Source of the DNA: Pseudoxanthomonas sp. CF385
Lineage (GTDB): Bacteria; Pseudomonadota; Gammaproteobacteria; Xanthomonadales; Xanthomonadaceae
DNA length: 64,000 bases
NCBI RefSeq assembly: GCF_900104255.1
Contig: NZ_FNKZ01000003.1
Coordinates: forward strand, 124,001 to 188,000
Direction: 5' to 3'
This document shows, piece by piece, positions 1 to 8,394 of the stretch. The first letter of the stretch is position 1, and the number at the start of each line of letters is the position of its first letter. The translations under genes were made by a program, and so were the position numbers. Below the pieces are notes generated by a model that searched no databases, was not told the origin of the DNA, and saw only the letters and a list, made by a program, of their open reading frames with translations.

Positions 1-118
1 CATCGGCGAGCGCGGCGAACATCACCGCGCGGTGCGATACCGACTTGTCGCCGGGGATGTCCAGGGTGCCGCCCAGCGCGCGGCCGGCGGAGGCGATCCA
101 GTCTTGCTTGCTGCTCAT
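1..118 (-). CDS. aroA: 3-phosphoshikimate 1-carboxyvinyltransferase (EPSP synthase), N-terminal fragment
   Basis: Only the first 39 codons lie in the window; the gene runs off the left edge. The translation begins MSSKQDWIASAGRALGG and contains GDKSVSHRAVMFAALAD, the conserved N-terminal phosphate and shikimate-3-phosphate binding segment of EPSP synthase, the sixth step of the shikimate pathway. It starts 46 bp after the pheA stop on the same strand, so aroA, pheA and serC probably form one aromatic/serine amino-acid block, an order common in xanthomonads. The start follows a GAGAGA-type ribosome site. The call rests on the N-terminus only. Confidence 0.88.
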   Translation of the reverse strand, partial: MSSKQDWIASAGRALGGTLDIPGDKSVSHRAVMFAALAD

Positions 119-164
119 CAGGTCTCTCGGGTTCATCGGCCCATGGGTGGGCCCGGGCAACGGA

Positions 165-1316
165 TCAGGGCACGGCGACCGGATACGACCCCAGCACCTT
201 GATCTGCGCCGAATGCTGTTTCAGGTCGGCCAGCGCCTGCTTCATCGCCTCGTCGTCGATGTGGCCGGCCAGGTCGATGAAGAAGCCGTACTCCCATTTC
301 GCGTGGTGCGAGGGCCGCGACTCGATGCGGTTCATGCTGATGCCGTGGCGCGCGAACGGGCTGAGCACGTCGAACAACGCACCGGGCTTGTCGTGGATGA
401 AGACCAGCACCGAAGTACGGTCGTGGCCCGACGGCGGGAAGATGCTGCGGCCGATCACCAGGAAGCGCGTGGTGTTGTCCTTGTCGTCCTGGATCGGGCT
501 CATGACGACCTTCTTCAGGCCGTACACGTGGGCGGCGCTCTCGCCGCCGATGGCCGCGGCGTCGTCGTTGCCGCGTGCGCGGCGCGCGCCCTCGGCATTG
601 CTCGACACCGGCACCTTCTCCACCTTCGGCAGGTTCGCGCGCAGCCAGCCGGCGGTCTGCGCGAACGATTGCGGATGCGCGTAGATGCGCTCGATGTCGT
701 CGATGCGGCCGGTGCGCGACATCAGGAACTGGTGCACGCGCAGCTCGACTTCGCCGCAGATCTTCAGGTCGGAGGTCAGGAACATGTCCAGGGTGATCTG
801 GATCGTGCCCTGCCCCGAGTTCTCCACCGGCACCACGCCGAAATCGGCGTTGCCGCTGGCCACTTCCTGGAAGACCTCTTCGATGCTCGCCAGCGGCAGG
901 CCGTGCGCGGACCGGCCGAAATGCTTGAGGACCGCCTGCTGGCTGAAGGTGCCTTCCGGCCCGAGGTAACCGATCTTCAGCGGCTCCTGCTGCGCCAGGC
1001 ACGCGGACATGATTTCGCGGAAGACATGCACCAGCACCTCGTCGCTGAGCGGGCCCTCGTTGCGGTCCACCACCATGCGCAGCACCTGAGCCTCGCGCTC
1101 GGGACGGTAATAGTCCACGGCCGCCGCCAGCTTGCCCTTGGCCTTGCCGACCTGGTGGGCGAAGACGGCGCGTTCGGCGATCAGCGATTGGATCTGGCGG
1201 TCGATGCCGTCGATCTTGGCGCGCACGTCGGACAGCACCGGTGCGGGTGTCGCCTCGATCTTCTTGCCCGCGGCGGGCTTGGCGGTCTTTTTCGGTTTGC
1301 TGGGTTTGGATGCCAT
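165..1316 (-). CDS. pheA: Bifunctional chorismate mutase / prephenate dehydratase (P-protein)
   Basis: 383 aa. Makes phenylpyruvate from chorismate by way of prephenate (phenylalanine pathway, cytoplasm). Domain order is visible. A Lys/Ala/Pro-rich tail (about 1-28) precedes an AroQ-type chorismate mutase helix bundle (about 30-115, with VRAKIDGIDRQIQSLIAERA). The prephenate dehydratase domain follows (about 120-290, with YLGPEGTFSQQA). A C-terminal ACT domain has PGALFDVLSPFARHGISMNR and the ESRP phenylalanine-sensing motif. I place the start at MASKPSK, behind GGAAAA. The frame is open to 1382, but that extension runs through a repetitive palindrome and is unlikely to be coding. It lies between serC and aroA on the same strand; the repeat pair separates it from serC. 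Confidence 0.93.
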   Translation of the reverse strand: MASKPSKPKKTAKPAAGKKIEATPAPVLSDVRAKIDGIDRQIQSLIAERAVFAHQVGKAKGKLAAAVDYYRPEREAQVLRMVVDRNEGPLSDEVLVHVFREIMSACLAQQEPLKIGYLGPEGTFSQQAVLKHFGRSAHGLPLASIEEVFQEVASGNADFGVVPVENSGQGTIQITLDMFLTSDLKICGEVELRVHQFLMSRTGRIDDIERIYAHPQSFAQTAGWLRANLPKVEKVPVSSNAEGARRARGNDDAAAIGGESAAHVYGLKKVVMSPIQDDKDNTTRFLVIGRSIFPPSGHDRTSVLVFIHDKPGALFDVLSPFARHGISMNRIESRPSHHAKWEYGFFIDLAGHIDDEAMKQALADLKQHSAQIKVLGSYPVAVP

Positions 1317-1346
1317 GGGGTTTTCCGTAGTCCCGTCGCCTCCCTG

Positions 1347-1415
1347 CGGGAGCGACGTAAGTCGCGAAGGTTTAGCGGTCACGTGTCATCGCGACTTACG
1401 TCGCTCCCACACCGG
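1347..1415. repeat. Inverted pair of an extragenic palindromic (REP-like) element
   Basis: Two oppositely oriented copies of GGGAGCGACGTAAGTCGCGA (about 1348-1367, and its complement at about 1389-1408) flank a spacer of about 20 bp. Each copy is itself a small hairpin, GCGAC-GTAA-GTCGC. The pair sits in the serC-pheA gap. The same unit recurs as inverted pairs near 34.85-34.95 kb and 62.03-62.18 kb. In transcripts the two copies could pair into one long stem between serC and pheA. Confidence 0.85.
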
Positions 1416-1430
1416 GTCGATGCAGGTGAG

Positions 1431-2516
1431 TCATCCGTTGCGTTGCTGGAAATCGCGCATGAAATCGACCAGCGCCTGCGCGCCTTCCACCGGCAACGCG
1501 TTGTAGAGCGACGCGCGGATGCCGCCCACCGCCTTGTGGCCCTTCAGCGCCAGCAGTCCGGCGGCCTTGGATTCGGCCACGAAGCGCGCGTTGAGGGTGT
1601 CATCGGGCAGGAAGAAAGGAATGTTCATCCGCGACCGCGCCGCAGGCGCCACCTCGTTGCGGTAAAAGCCACCCGAAGCATCGATGGCGTCGTAGACGAG
1701 CGACGACTTCACCGCGTTGCGGCGTGCGAATTCGGCCACACCGCCCTCGGCGAGCATCCACTTGAACACCAGGCCGGCCAGATACCAGTTCCAGGTCGGC
1801 GGCGTGTTGAGCATGGAGTCGCGCGCGGCATGCGAGCGGTAATCGAAGATGTCGGCGCGCGGCTGGCCGCTGCGCTCGAACAGGTCCTTGCGGATGATCA
1901 CCACGGCCACGCCCACCGGGCCCAGGTTCTTCTGCGCGCCGGCATAGATCACGCCGTACTTCGATACGTCCAGCGGCTCGGAGGCGATCGACGAACTGAA
2001 GTCGGCGAACAGCGGCACCGCGCCCACGTCGGGCGTGTCGCGGAACTCCACGCCGTGGATGGTCTCGTTGGCGGTGATGTGCACGTAGGCGGCGCCGGGC
2101 GTGAGCGTCCAGCTGTCGCGCGACGGGATGTCGTGGAAGCCGCCGGCTTCGCCATCGGCGGCGATGTTGACCGTGCAGTACGGCTTGGCCTGCTTGATCG
2201 CGGTCTTGCCCCAATGGCCGGTGACCACGTAGTCGACGACCTGGCCGGGACCGGCGAAATTCAGCGCCAGCAGCGCCTGGTGCGTGGTCGCGCCGCCGGA
2301 CAGGAACAGCACCGCATAATCGTCCGGGATGCCGACCAGCCGGCGCAGGTCGGCCTCGGCCTCGGCCGCCACCGCGATGAAGTCCTGGCTGCGGTGGCTG
2401 ATTTCCACGATGGACGCGCCGATGCCATTCCAGTCGAGCATCTCGGCCTGGGCTTGCCGCAACACCGATTCAGGCAGGGTGGCGGGGCCGGCACTGAAGT
2501 TGAACGCGCGCGTCAT
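1431..2516 (-). CDS. serC: 3-phosphoserine / phosphohydroxythreonine aminotransferase
   Basis: 361 aa, the family's normal length (E. coli SerC is 362). A PLP enzyme that converts 3-phosphohydroxypyruvate and glutamate to phosphoserine; it also acts in pyridoxal phosphate synthesis. The N-terminus [19 protein letters not shown] is diagnostic, and the PLP-binding lysine is in [11 protein letters not shown]. The C-terminus has the expected [13 protein letters not shown] start at MTRAFNF, behind AGGTG, not at the upstream in-frame ATG (2573), because the FNFSAGPA motif normally lies within ten residues of the start. First gene of the minus-strand serC-pheA-aroA block. Confidence 0.95.
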   Translation of the reverse strand: MTRAFNFSAGPATLPESVLRQAQAEMLDWNGIGASIVEISHRSQDFIAVAAEAEADLRRLVGIPDDYAVLFLSGGATTHQALLALNFAGPGQVVDYVVTGHWGKTAIKQAKPYCTVNIAADGEAGGFHDIPSRDSWTLTPGAAYVHITANETIHGVEFRDTPDVGAVPLFADFSSSIASEPLDVSKYGVIYAGAQKNLGPVGVAVVIIRKDLFERSGQPRADIFDYRSHAARDSMLNTPPTWNWYLAGLVFKWMLAEGGVAEFARRNAVKSSLVYDAIDASGGFYRNEVAPAARSRMNIPFFLPDDTLNARFVAESKAAGLLALKGHKAVGGIRASLYNALPVEGAQALVDFMRDFQQRNG

Positions 2517-2687
2517 GGGGCACCTGGGGGAATGAACCCCTAGTATGCCGCAGCGCATCAGTTGCAGGGGCAACCAGCAAGCGCCGCATCTCTTTCCTCA
2601 CGCCCTGCGTACTACCCTTTGGAACTGCCCCGCCCGTGAACCATTCCCCGGTTCACCGGTCGAACGTGGACCCCAGGAGGAACCCCC

Positions 2688-3656
2688 ATGTCGTTGCGCG
2701 ATGCCTTGCGGATCCCTGCCTCGCAGATCACGGACGAATCCGTCTACCTCGAACGCCGGCGCCTGCTGCAGACGCTGGCCGCCGTCCCGGCCCTCGCCCT
2801 GTCGGGCTGCGCCGAGGCCGAGCCCCCGCCGGCGCCCCGGCTTGCGGTGACGCCGGAGCAGGCGCGGTCGGGTTTCCGCACCGCGGAAACCCTGACCCGC
2901 TACGAGGACGTGGCCAGCTACAACAACTTCTACGAGTTCGGCACCGGCAAGGCCGACCCGTCGACCGCACGCAAGACGCTGAAGACATCGCCCTGGTCGG
3001 TGGTGGTGGGCGGCGAGTGCGCCCGGCCGGGACGGATCGCGCTCGAAGACCTGCTGAAGGGGCCGACGCCCGAGGAGCGCATCTACCGGCTGCGCTGCGT
3101 GGAAGGCTGGTCGATGGTCATCCCGTGGCTGGGCGTACCGCTGGGCGAGGTGCTGAAGAAGTTCGAGCCCACCGCCAAGGCCAAGTACGTCGCCTTCACC
3201 ACCCTGGCCGATCCGGTGCAGATGCCCGGCGTGCGCTATCGCTCGATCAACTGGCCGTATCGCGAGGGCCTGCGCATCGATGAAGCGATGCACCCGCTCA
3301 CCCTGCTGGCGACCGGCCTGTATGGCAAGCCGCTCCCGCAACAGAACGGCGCCCCGCTGCGGCTGGTCGTGCCGTGGAAGTACGGCTTCAAGAGCATCAA
3401 GTCGATCGTCGAAATCAAGTTCGTCGAGAAGATCCCGAAAACCGCCTGGCACGATCTGCAGCCGTCCGAGTACGGCTTCTTCTCCAACGTCAATCCGGGC
3501 GTCGACCATCCGCGCTGGAGCCAGAAGACCGAGCGGCGCATCGCCGGGACGCAGAGCAAGCTCTTCGCCGAGCGCATCCCCACCCGCCTCTTCAACGGCT
3601 ACGCCGATCAGGTCGCCTCGATGTACGCCGGCCTGGACCTGAAGAAATGGTACTGA
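2688..3656 (+). CDS. msrP: Protein-methionine-sulfoxide reductase catalytic subunit MsrP
   Basis: 322 aa, periplasmic molybdopterin enzyme that repairs oxidised methionine in envelope proteins. A twin-arginine export signal is visible ([19 protein letters not shown], about 23-43), as expected for a cofactor-loaded Tat substrate. Sulfite-oxidase-type core motifs follow: [11 protein letters not shown], and [14 protein letters not shown], whose Cys ligates molybdenum. A perfect AGGAGG (2675-2680) precedes the ATG. It is followed after 9 bp by msrQ, its membrane electron donor, so the two form an operon. Confidence 0.95.
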   Translation: MSLRDALRIPASQITDESVYLERRRLLQTLAAVPALALSGCAEAEPPPAPRLAVTPEQARSGFRTAETLTRYEDVASYNNFYEFGTGKADPSTARKTLKTSPWSVVVGGECARPGRIALEDLLKGPTPEERIYRLRCVEGWSMVIPWLGVPLGEVLKKFEPTAKAKYVAFTTLADPVQMPGVRYRSINWPYREGLRIDEAMHPLTLLATGLYGKPLPQQNGAPLRLVVPWKYGFKSIKSIVEIKFVEKIPKTAWHDLQPSEYGFFSNVNPGVDHPRWSQKTERRIAGTQSKLFAERIPTRLFNGYADQVASMYAGLDLKKWY

Positions 3657-3665
3657 GCCGCGCCG

Positions 3666-4295
3666 ATGCGTAAGGCCTCGCGCGGCCTCATCGCCGCCAA
3701 GACCGCGGTCCATGCGCTCGCGCTGGTGCCGCTGGCGATCCTCGCCTGGCAGTTCATCGATGTCTGGCGGACCGGCAGCGATGCGCTCGGCGCGGACCCG
3801 GTGGCCGAGATCGAACACCGCACGGGCCTGTGGGCGCTGCGCCTGCTGATGGTGGCGCTGGCGATCACGCCGCTGCGCCAGCTGACCGGACAGCCGGTGC
3901 TGCTGCGCTTCCGCAGGATGCTCGGGCTGTACGCCTTCTTCTATGCCAGCGTGCACCTGACCGCCTATCTGGCGCTGGACCTGCGCGGCTACTGGACGCA
4001 GATCTTCGAGGAAATCGTCAAGCGTCCCTACATCACCGTCGGGTTCACCGCCTGGCTGCTGCTGGTGCCGCTGGCGATCACCTCGACCCAGGGCTGGATG
4101 CGGCGCCTCGGTCGGCGCTGGGGCCAGCTGCACAAGCTGGTCTACGCGATCGGCGTGCTCGCCGTGCTGCACTTCTGGTGGCTGGTGAAGTCCGACATCC
4201 GCGAGCCGCTGCTCTATGCCGGCATCCTGGCGTTACTGCTGGGCTGGCGCCTCTGGAAATCGCTCAGCCGGCGCCGAACAGCAGCAACGCGCTGA
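3666..4295 (+). CDS. msrQ: Haem-binding membrane subunit MsrQ of the methionine sulfoxide reductase system
   Basis: 209 aa integral membrane protein of the ferric-reductase-like family. It passes quinol-derived electrons through b-type haem to MsrP on the periplasmic side. About six hydrophobic helices can be read, including LALVPLAILAWQFI near the N-terminus. Conserved features include FRRMLGLYAFFYASVHLTAY with a haem-ligand His, and GQLHKLVYAIGVLAVLHFWW with further His residues. It lies 9 bp after msrP. Its last 32 bp overlap the 3' end of the convergent FHA gene. Confidence 0.94.
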   Translation: MRKASRGLIAAKTAVHALALVPLAILAWQFIDVWRTGSDALGADPVAEIEHRTGLWALRLLMVALAITPLRQLTGQPVLLRFRRMLGLYAFFYASVHLTAYLALDLRGYWTQIFEEIVKRPYITVGFTAWLLLVPLAITSTQGWMRRLGRRWGQLHKLVYAIGVLAVLHFWWLVKSDIREPLLYAGILALLLGWRLWKSLSRRRTAATR

Positions 4296-5067
4296 GCGCC
4301 GCCGCCATCAGCAAGGCGGCGAGCAGCAGCCACGGCCAGCGGCCGACCGCACGCGTGGCCGCGCGCGGCGCCGCATCGACGTCCTGCGCATTCCGGTCCT
4401 CGTCCACCGGCAAAGCGTCCGCCATCTGTGCGCTGGGCGCCCACGGCACCTCGAGCACGAAACGGTGCTGGGCATCGAATACCACCTGGTCGCCCGCGAT
4501 CAGCAGCGCATCCCGCACCGCCACGCCATTGACGCGGCTGCCGTCGGCCGACCCCAGGTCGCGCAGCAGGACGCGGTCGCCGCGCAGCTCAAGGCGCGCG
4601 TGCCGCTCGGCGAAGGTGGGGTCGTCCACACGGATCTGCGCGTCGCGCGCGCGACCCACCACGCAGGGATGCTCGAGCGACACGCTGCGCCCGTGGTACT
4701 TGCCGCCCAGGCCCCGCAGGACCACGCGCGCGTCGCCCTGGCCGGCATCGGCGTCCCGCACGTCGGCCGCCGACTGGAATCCCGACTGCAGCAGCAGCTC
4801 CACGCCTTCCACATAGACCGCGTCGCCGGGTCGCAGCACCGCCATCCTCTTCACCGGGCGCCCGTTAACGTGGACACCGCGCATGCCGTTGGCCACCTGC
4901 AGCCACAGGCCGCGCCGATCGACGCAGATCTGCGCGAGCAAGGCGCCCTGCAAGGCGTCGCCGACCCCGATCGTACCGGCGGCTTCGCGCACGATGCGGT
5001 GCACGCCCGTGGTCAGCGGCCGGTCCGGCGAAGGGCGGTTGGTGAAGTGAAGTCGGAGGTTCTGCAC
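4264..5067 (-). CDS. FHA-domain membrane-anchored protein
   Basis: 267 aa from a GTG start (VQNLRLHFTN). The N-terminal half (about 10-100) looks like a degenerate forkhead-associated fold ending GRPVKRMAVLRPGDAVYVEG. The middle (about 125-210) is a canonical FHA domain with VVGRARDAQIRVDD, FAERHARLEL and GSADGSRVNGVAV, the phosphothreonine-binding loops. The C-terminus is one membrane helix (WPWLLLAALLMAAALSALLL), so the FHA domains face the cytoplasm. Function unknown; FHA domains usually read Ser/Thr kinase signals, but no kinase lies nearby. It overlaps msrQ tail to tail by 32 bp. The frame is open upstream to 5196; GTG at 5067 was chosen because the upstream residues look non-coding. Confidence 0.8.
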   Translation of the reverse strand: MQNLRLHFTNRPSPDRPLTTGVHRIVREAAGTIGVGDALQGALLAQICVDRRGLWLQVANGMRGVHVNGRPVKRMAVLRPGDAVYVEGVELLLQSGFQSAADVRDADAGQGDARVVLRGLGGKYHGRSVSLEHPCVVGRARDAQIRVDDPTFAERHARLELRGDRVLLRDLGSADGSRVNGVAVRDALLIAGDQVVFDAQHRFVLEVPWAPSAQMADALPVDEDRNAQDVDAAPRAATRAVGRWPWLLLAALLMAAALSALLLFGAG

Positions 5068-5166
5068 GCGGTGGGAGCCTATCAGGTTGGCGTGCGCACG
5101 GCAGCCCCGGCTTGGCATCGCGCGGCGCGGCTGCGCACAATACCGGGGAACCGAAGGAGCACACGC

Positions 5167-5442
5167 ATGGCCAGCATCGACATCCAGCACGCGCATTCCA
5201 AGTCGCCGAAGCAGGCCCGCAAGGCCGTGGAGGATGTCGCGAAGAAACTGGCCGAGCGCTTCGACATGGCATACGGCTGGGACGGCGACACGTTGAACTT
5301 CAGCCGCTCCGGCGTGGAAGGCAAGATCGCGCTGCTGGCCGACAAGCTTCGCGTCACCGCGAACCTCGGCTTCCTGCTGTCGGCGATGAAAGGACCGATC
5401 GAAGCCGAGATCCGGCGCGTGCTGAGCGAGAAGTTCGACTAA
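5167..5442 (+). CDS. Polyhydroxyalkanoic acid system family protein
   Basis: 91 aa. The N-terminus MASIDIQHAHSKSPKQARKA and the core FDMAYGWDGDTLNFSRSGV match the small 'PHA granule region' family found near polyhydroxyalkanoate genes. That family is small and cytoplasmic, and its biochemical role is not established. GAAGGAG precedes the ATG at 5167. Its stop codon overlaps, on the opposite strand, the stop of the next gene. The neighbours (patatin-like lipase, phasin-like protein) support a storage-granule role, but no PHA synthase is in the window. Confidence 0.83.
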   Translation: MASIDIQHAHSKSPKQARKAVEDVAKKLAERFDMAYGWDGDTLNFSRSGVEGKIALLADKLRVTANLGFLLSAMKGPIEAEIRRVLSEKFD

Positions 5443-6155
5443 TCGCGGAACGGATCCGCGTCGGCCTCGAACAGGCGGCGCGAGATGGTGCGCTCCGCCT
5501 TTTCGATGTCGCGCACGAAGGCCTTGCCGTCGCCCAGCGCGGCGAAGGCCGCGAACCCGCGCTCCAGAAACCCTTGCAGCTCGCCCAGGCCGGTCGCCCG
5601 TGCGGGGCCGCGCGAGAGCTTGAGCAGTGTCGCCACGCCGGGGGTCTTCACGGCCTGCGCCAGGCCCACCCCGACTTCGGCGATCAGGTCGATCTGGTGC
5701 GAGCGCAGGCGCGGAAGCCCGACCTCGCGATAGGCGCGACCGTAGAGTTCGGCGTCCAGCTTGCGGCGCTGCGGTGCCAGCCGGTGCAGGGCCTCGGCCA
5801 TCCGCATGTCCAGGGCGTGGGTCAGCGCGCCGAGCTCGATGCCGTGGGCCACCGTTTCCAGCACGGCGGCCGGCAGCAGCCGCTGCATCATCGGCATGAC
5901 CTTGGCCACGTTGGCGTCACGCCGGCTGAAATCGTGGTCGCCGTAGACGTCGGTCAGGAAGAACATCGCCGCGGCCCGGCGCTTGGGGTCGTTCAGGAAG
6001 TGGGTGAAACTGGTCTCCAGCCGCGCGGCCTGCCAGCGACGCAGTTCGGGCAGCCAGCGCAGGCGGTTCCGGGGTTCGATGTCCGGATCATGCAGCGCCT
6101 GGTGCCAGGCCAGCCGCCTGCCCACGCGTTCGATCAACGGATTTGCTCGGGCCAT
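5439..6155 (-). CDS. FFLEELY-motif family protein (uncharacterised)
   Basis: 238 aa soluble, mostly helical protein. It carries FFLTDVYGDHDFSRRDANV at about 65-83, which corresponds to the FFLEELY(G)xxDFxxRD signature of an uncharacterised proteobacterial family. No catalytic motif or membrane segment is seen. It ends tail to tail with the preceding PHA-type gene (4-bp overlap of stops) and starts 87 bp from the divergent patatin-like gene. An in-frame ATG three codons upstream (6164) is an equally possible start. Family assignment is by motif; function is unknown. Confidence 0.78.
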   Translation of the reverse strand: MARANPLIERVGRRLAWHQALHDPDIEPRNRLRWLPELRRWQAARLETSFTHFLNDPKRRAAAMFFLTDVYGDHDFSRRDANVAKVMPMMQRLLPAAVLETVAHGIELGALTHALDMRMAEALHRLAPQRRKLDAELYGRAYREVGLPRLRSHQIDLIAEVGVGLAQAVKTPGVATLLKLSRGPARATGLGELQGFLERGFAAFAALGDGKAFVRDIEKAERTISRRLFEADADPFRD

Positions 6156-6242
6156 GGGTGACATGATCCGGGCCGGCCGGGCGCCCCGCAACCCGCAAGC
6201 CGGTCGGCTACACTCGGCCGGCAAGGTCATCACGGGTAGTAC

Positions 6243-7487
6243 ATGCTTTCGATCCACAGCGCGCGGCAACGGGGCCACAACGGCAAGATCGGGCTGGCCA
6301 TCGCCGGCGGCGGCCCCATCGGCGGCATGTACGAACTGGGCGCGCTGCGCGCCCTGGACGAAGCCCTCGACGGCCTCGACCTGACCCGCATGGACTGCTA
6401 CGTGGGCGTCAGTTCCGGCGCATTCCTCGCGGCCGGCCTGGCCAACCGGATGGGGACGGCCGAGATGTGCCGCATCTTCATCACCGGCACCAGCGACGAC
6501 GCCGAATTCCGTCCGGAGACGTTCCTCCGTCCGAATGTCAGCGAGTACCTGCGGCGCGCGGCGAGCCTGCCTGGGCTGTATGCCGACTGGCTCTCGCGCC
6601 TGGTCCGCAACCCGCGCCGGGCCACGCGCTGGTCGGACCTGTTCCTGCGTTTCGGCGGCCTGGTGCCCACCGGCATCTTCGACAACGAGGAAGTCGAGCG
6701 CTTCCTGCGCGACATCTTCAGCCGTCGTGGCCGCAGCAACGACTTCCGTACGCTGGAGGCGGACCTGTTCGTGGTGGCCGTCGACCTGGACAGCGGCGAG
6801 GCGGTGCGTTTCGGCGAAGAAGGCTGGGACGACATCCCGATCTCGCGCGCCGTGCAGGCCAGCTCCGCCCTGCCCGGCCTGTACCCCCCGGTGGAAATCG
6901 GCGGTCGCCACTTCCTCGACGGCGCGCTGCGCCGGACGATGCACGCGAGCACCGTGCTGGACCGCGGCATCGACCTGATGATCGGCATCAATCCGCTGGT
7001 GCCGTTCGACGCCAATCAGGCCGTGACCCAGGCGGGCGACGCCGAGCAGGTGGGGCTGGCCAGCGGAGGGTTGCCCGCGGTGCTGTCGCAGACCCTGCGC
7101 ACGCTGCTGCAATCGCGCATGCAGATCGGCATGGAGAAGTATCCGCATCGTTACCCCGACATCGACCAGTTGGTGTTCGAACCGAACGCCGACGACAGCG
7201 AGCTTTTCTTCACCAATCTCTTCAGTTTCTCCTCGCGCCATCGCGTCTGCCAGCTGGCCTACCGCAACACGCTGGCCGACCTGCGCAAGCGCGCGCCTGC
7301 GCTCAAGCCGATGCTGGCCGCGCACGGCATCCGCTACAACGACGACATCGTCAACGACCGCCACCGCTCGATCCTCGACGGCCTCGACGTGACGCCACGC
7401 ATGACGGAAACCACCGCCCGCCTGCGCCGTGCCCTGGACGACGTGGACCAGCTCGTTTCCAGCCGCCGGGCCGCCCGGCGCCCCTGA
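6243..7487 (+). CDS. Patatin-like phospholipase family protein
   Basis: 414 aa. The patatin fold is visible: oxyanion loop AIAGGGPIGGMYELG (about 19-33), nucleophile elbow GVSSG (GxSxG serine), and the dyad aspartate in HFLDGALRRTMHAST (DGA in place of the common DGG). Patatin enzymes hydrolyse acyl esters of phospholipids or neutral lipids. There is no signal peptide, so it probably acts in the cytoplasm or on intracellular granules. The phasin-like gene follows 95 bp downstream, which suggests a role in lipid or polyester granule turnover; this is inference. Substrate unknown. Confidence 0.87.
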   Translation: MLSIHSARQRGHNGKIGLAIAGGGPIGGMYELGALRALDEALDGLDLTRMDCYVGVSSGAFLAAGLANRMGTAEMCRIFITGTSDDAEFRPETFLRPNVSEYLRRAASLPGLYADWLSRLVRNPRRATRWSDLFLRFGGLVPTGIFDNEEVERFLRDIFSRRGRSNDFRTLEADLFVVAVDLDSGEAVRFGEEGWDDIPISRAVQASSALPGLYPPVEIGGRHFLDGALRRTMHASTVLDRGIDLMIGINPLVPFDANQAVTQAGDAEQVGLASGGLPAVLSQTLRTLLQSRMQIGMEKYPHRYPDIDQLVFEPNADDSELFFTNLFSFSSRHRVCQLAYRNTLADLRKRAPALKPMLAAHGIRYNDDIVNDRHRSILDGLDVTPRMTETTARLRRALDDVDQLVSSRRAARRP

Positions 7488-7582
7488 TCCGGTCACGGGG
7501 GCGTCACCGGCTGGTGTGAAAACTCTAGACAGCGCTCCGATTCTGGCGCGCAATCCCATCACCACACCGCCGACGGAACGCC

Positions 7583-8140
7583 ATGGCCACGCTGAAGAAA
7601 TCCGCACGCAAGAAGACCGCTTCCGCTTCCACTTCCAGCAACGAACACCTGCAGGCCCAGGCCGAGCAGCTCTCCAAGCGCCTGGGCGAATCCGCGCAGC
7701 AGGTCTGGCTCGCGGGAGTGGGCGCGTTCGGACGCGCGCAGGCCGAGGGCACCAAGCTGTTCGAGACCCTGGTGAAGGAAGGCCTTTCGCTGGAGCAGAT
7801 CACGCGCAAGACCGCCGGCGGCAAGGCGCAGGCGATGCGGGACGCCGTCGAGACCACCGTGGGCCAGGCCCGGGAACGCGCGTCGGACACGTGGGATCGT
7901 CTGGAGAAGGTATTCGAGGAGCGCGTGCATCGCGCGCTGCGCCGTCTCGAAGTGCCGAGCCGCGAAGATCTCTCGGCGTTGATCGATCGTGTGGACGCGC
8001 TGAACGCCGAACTGCGCAAGCTGGGTGGCGCTCCGGTGGCGAAGCCGGCACGGGCCCGCAAGACGCCCGCCAAAAAGTCGGCGCCGGCGGCGAAGAAAAC
8101 GCCCGCCAAGCGTGCATCGCGCAGGAAGGCTGCACCATAA
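7583..8140 (+). CDS. Phasin family protein (PHA granule-associated, PhaF/PhaI-like)
   Basis: 185 aa. A helical phasin segment (about 20-150, with ESAQQVWLAGVGAFGRAQAEG and coiled-coil heptads to about 145) is followed by a Lys/Ala/Pro-rich tail (KPARARKTPAKKSAPAAKK). Such tails bind DNA in PhaF-type phasins and link storage granules to the nucleoid. Phasins coat polyhydroxyalkanoate granules. A second, shorter phasin-like gene with the same architecture is at 14411-14812. It is followed by an AT-rich palindrome and a strong terminator at 8221-8284. Confidence 0.87.
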   Translation: MATLKKSARKKTASASTSSNEHLQAQAEQLSKRLGESAQQVWLAGVGAFGRAQAEGTKLFETLVKEGLSLEQITRKTAGGKAQAMRDAVETTVGQARERASDTWDRLEKVFEERVHRALRRLEVPSREDLSALIDRVDALNAELRKLGGAPVAKPARARKTPAKKSAPAAKKTPAKRASRRKAAP

Positions 8141-8171
8141 GGTTGCATATGCTTTTTCGTGCGCTTTCCTG

Positions 8172-8185
8172 AACAAAATTTTGTT
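8172..8185. other. AT-rich perfect palindrome AACAAAATTTTGTT
   Basis: A perfect 14-bp palindrome made almost only of A and T, in a GC-rich sequence, 32 bp after the phasin-like gene and 36 bp before the terminator stem. It could be an operator, a structural site or part of the 3' UTR. No promoter is evident beside it. Confidence 0.5.
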
Positions 8186-8220
8186 GCGCGGCACCATTGA
8201 ATGGCGTAACAATCATTCCA

Positions 8221-8284
8221 GCCCGCCAGTCCATCGAAGTTCGTTTGCTCCCCTCCCCTTACGGCTTCGGACTGGCGGGCTTTT
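8221..8284 (+). terminator. Rho-independent terminator after the phasin-like gene
   Basis: A perfect 12-bp stem, GCCCGCCAGTCC (8221-8232) with its complement (8269-8280), is followed directly by TTTT. The 36-nt loop holds a further GAAG/CTTC pairing. It ends transcription of the lipase/phasin stretch before the Mrr-like gene. Confidence 0.85.
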
Positions 8285-8394
8285 CCATGCCTGTCGACGA
8301 CGACTTCCTCGATCCGCGCTGACGCGGCGACAGACACTCCCCGGTGCGCCGGGTAGAATCGCGGGCTCGAATAACAAAAACGCCCCCGCGACGC

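Noticed and set aside
45..2543. 832-codon plus-strand open frame
   Set aside because: Shadow of pheA and serC on the other strand: high-GC codon bias keeps it open, the composition is His/Arg/Val-rich without domains, and both minus-strand genes are certain.
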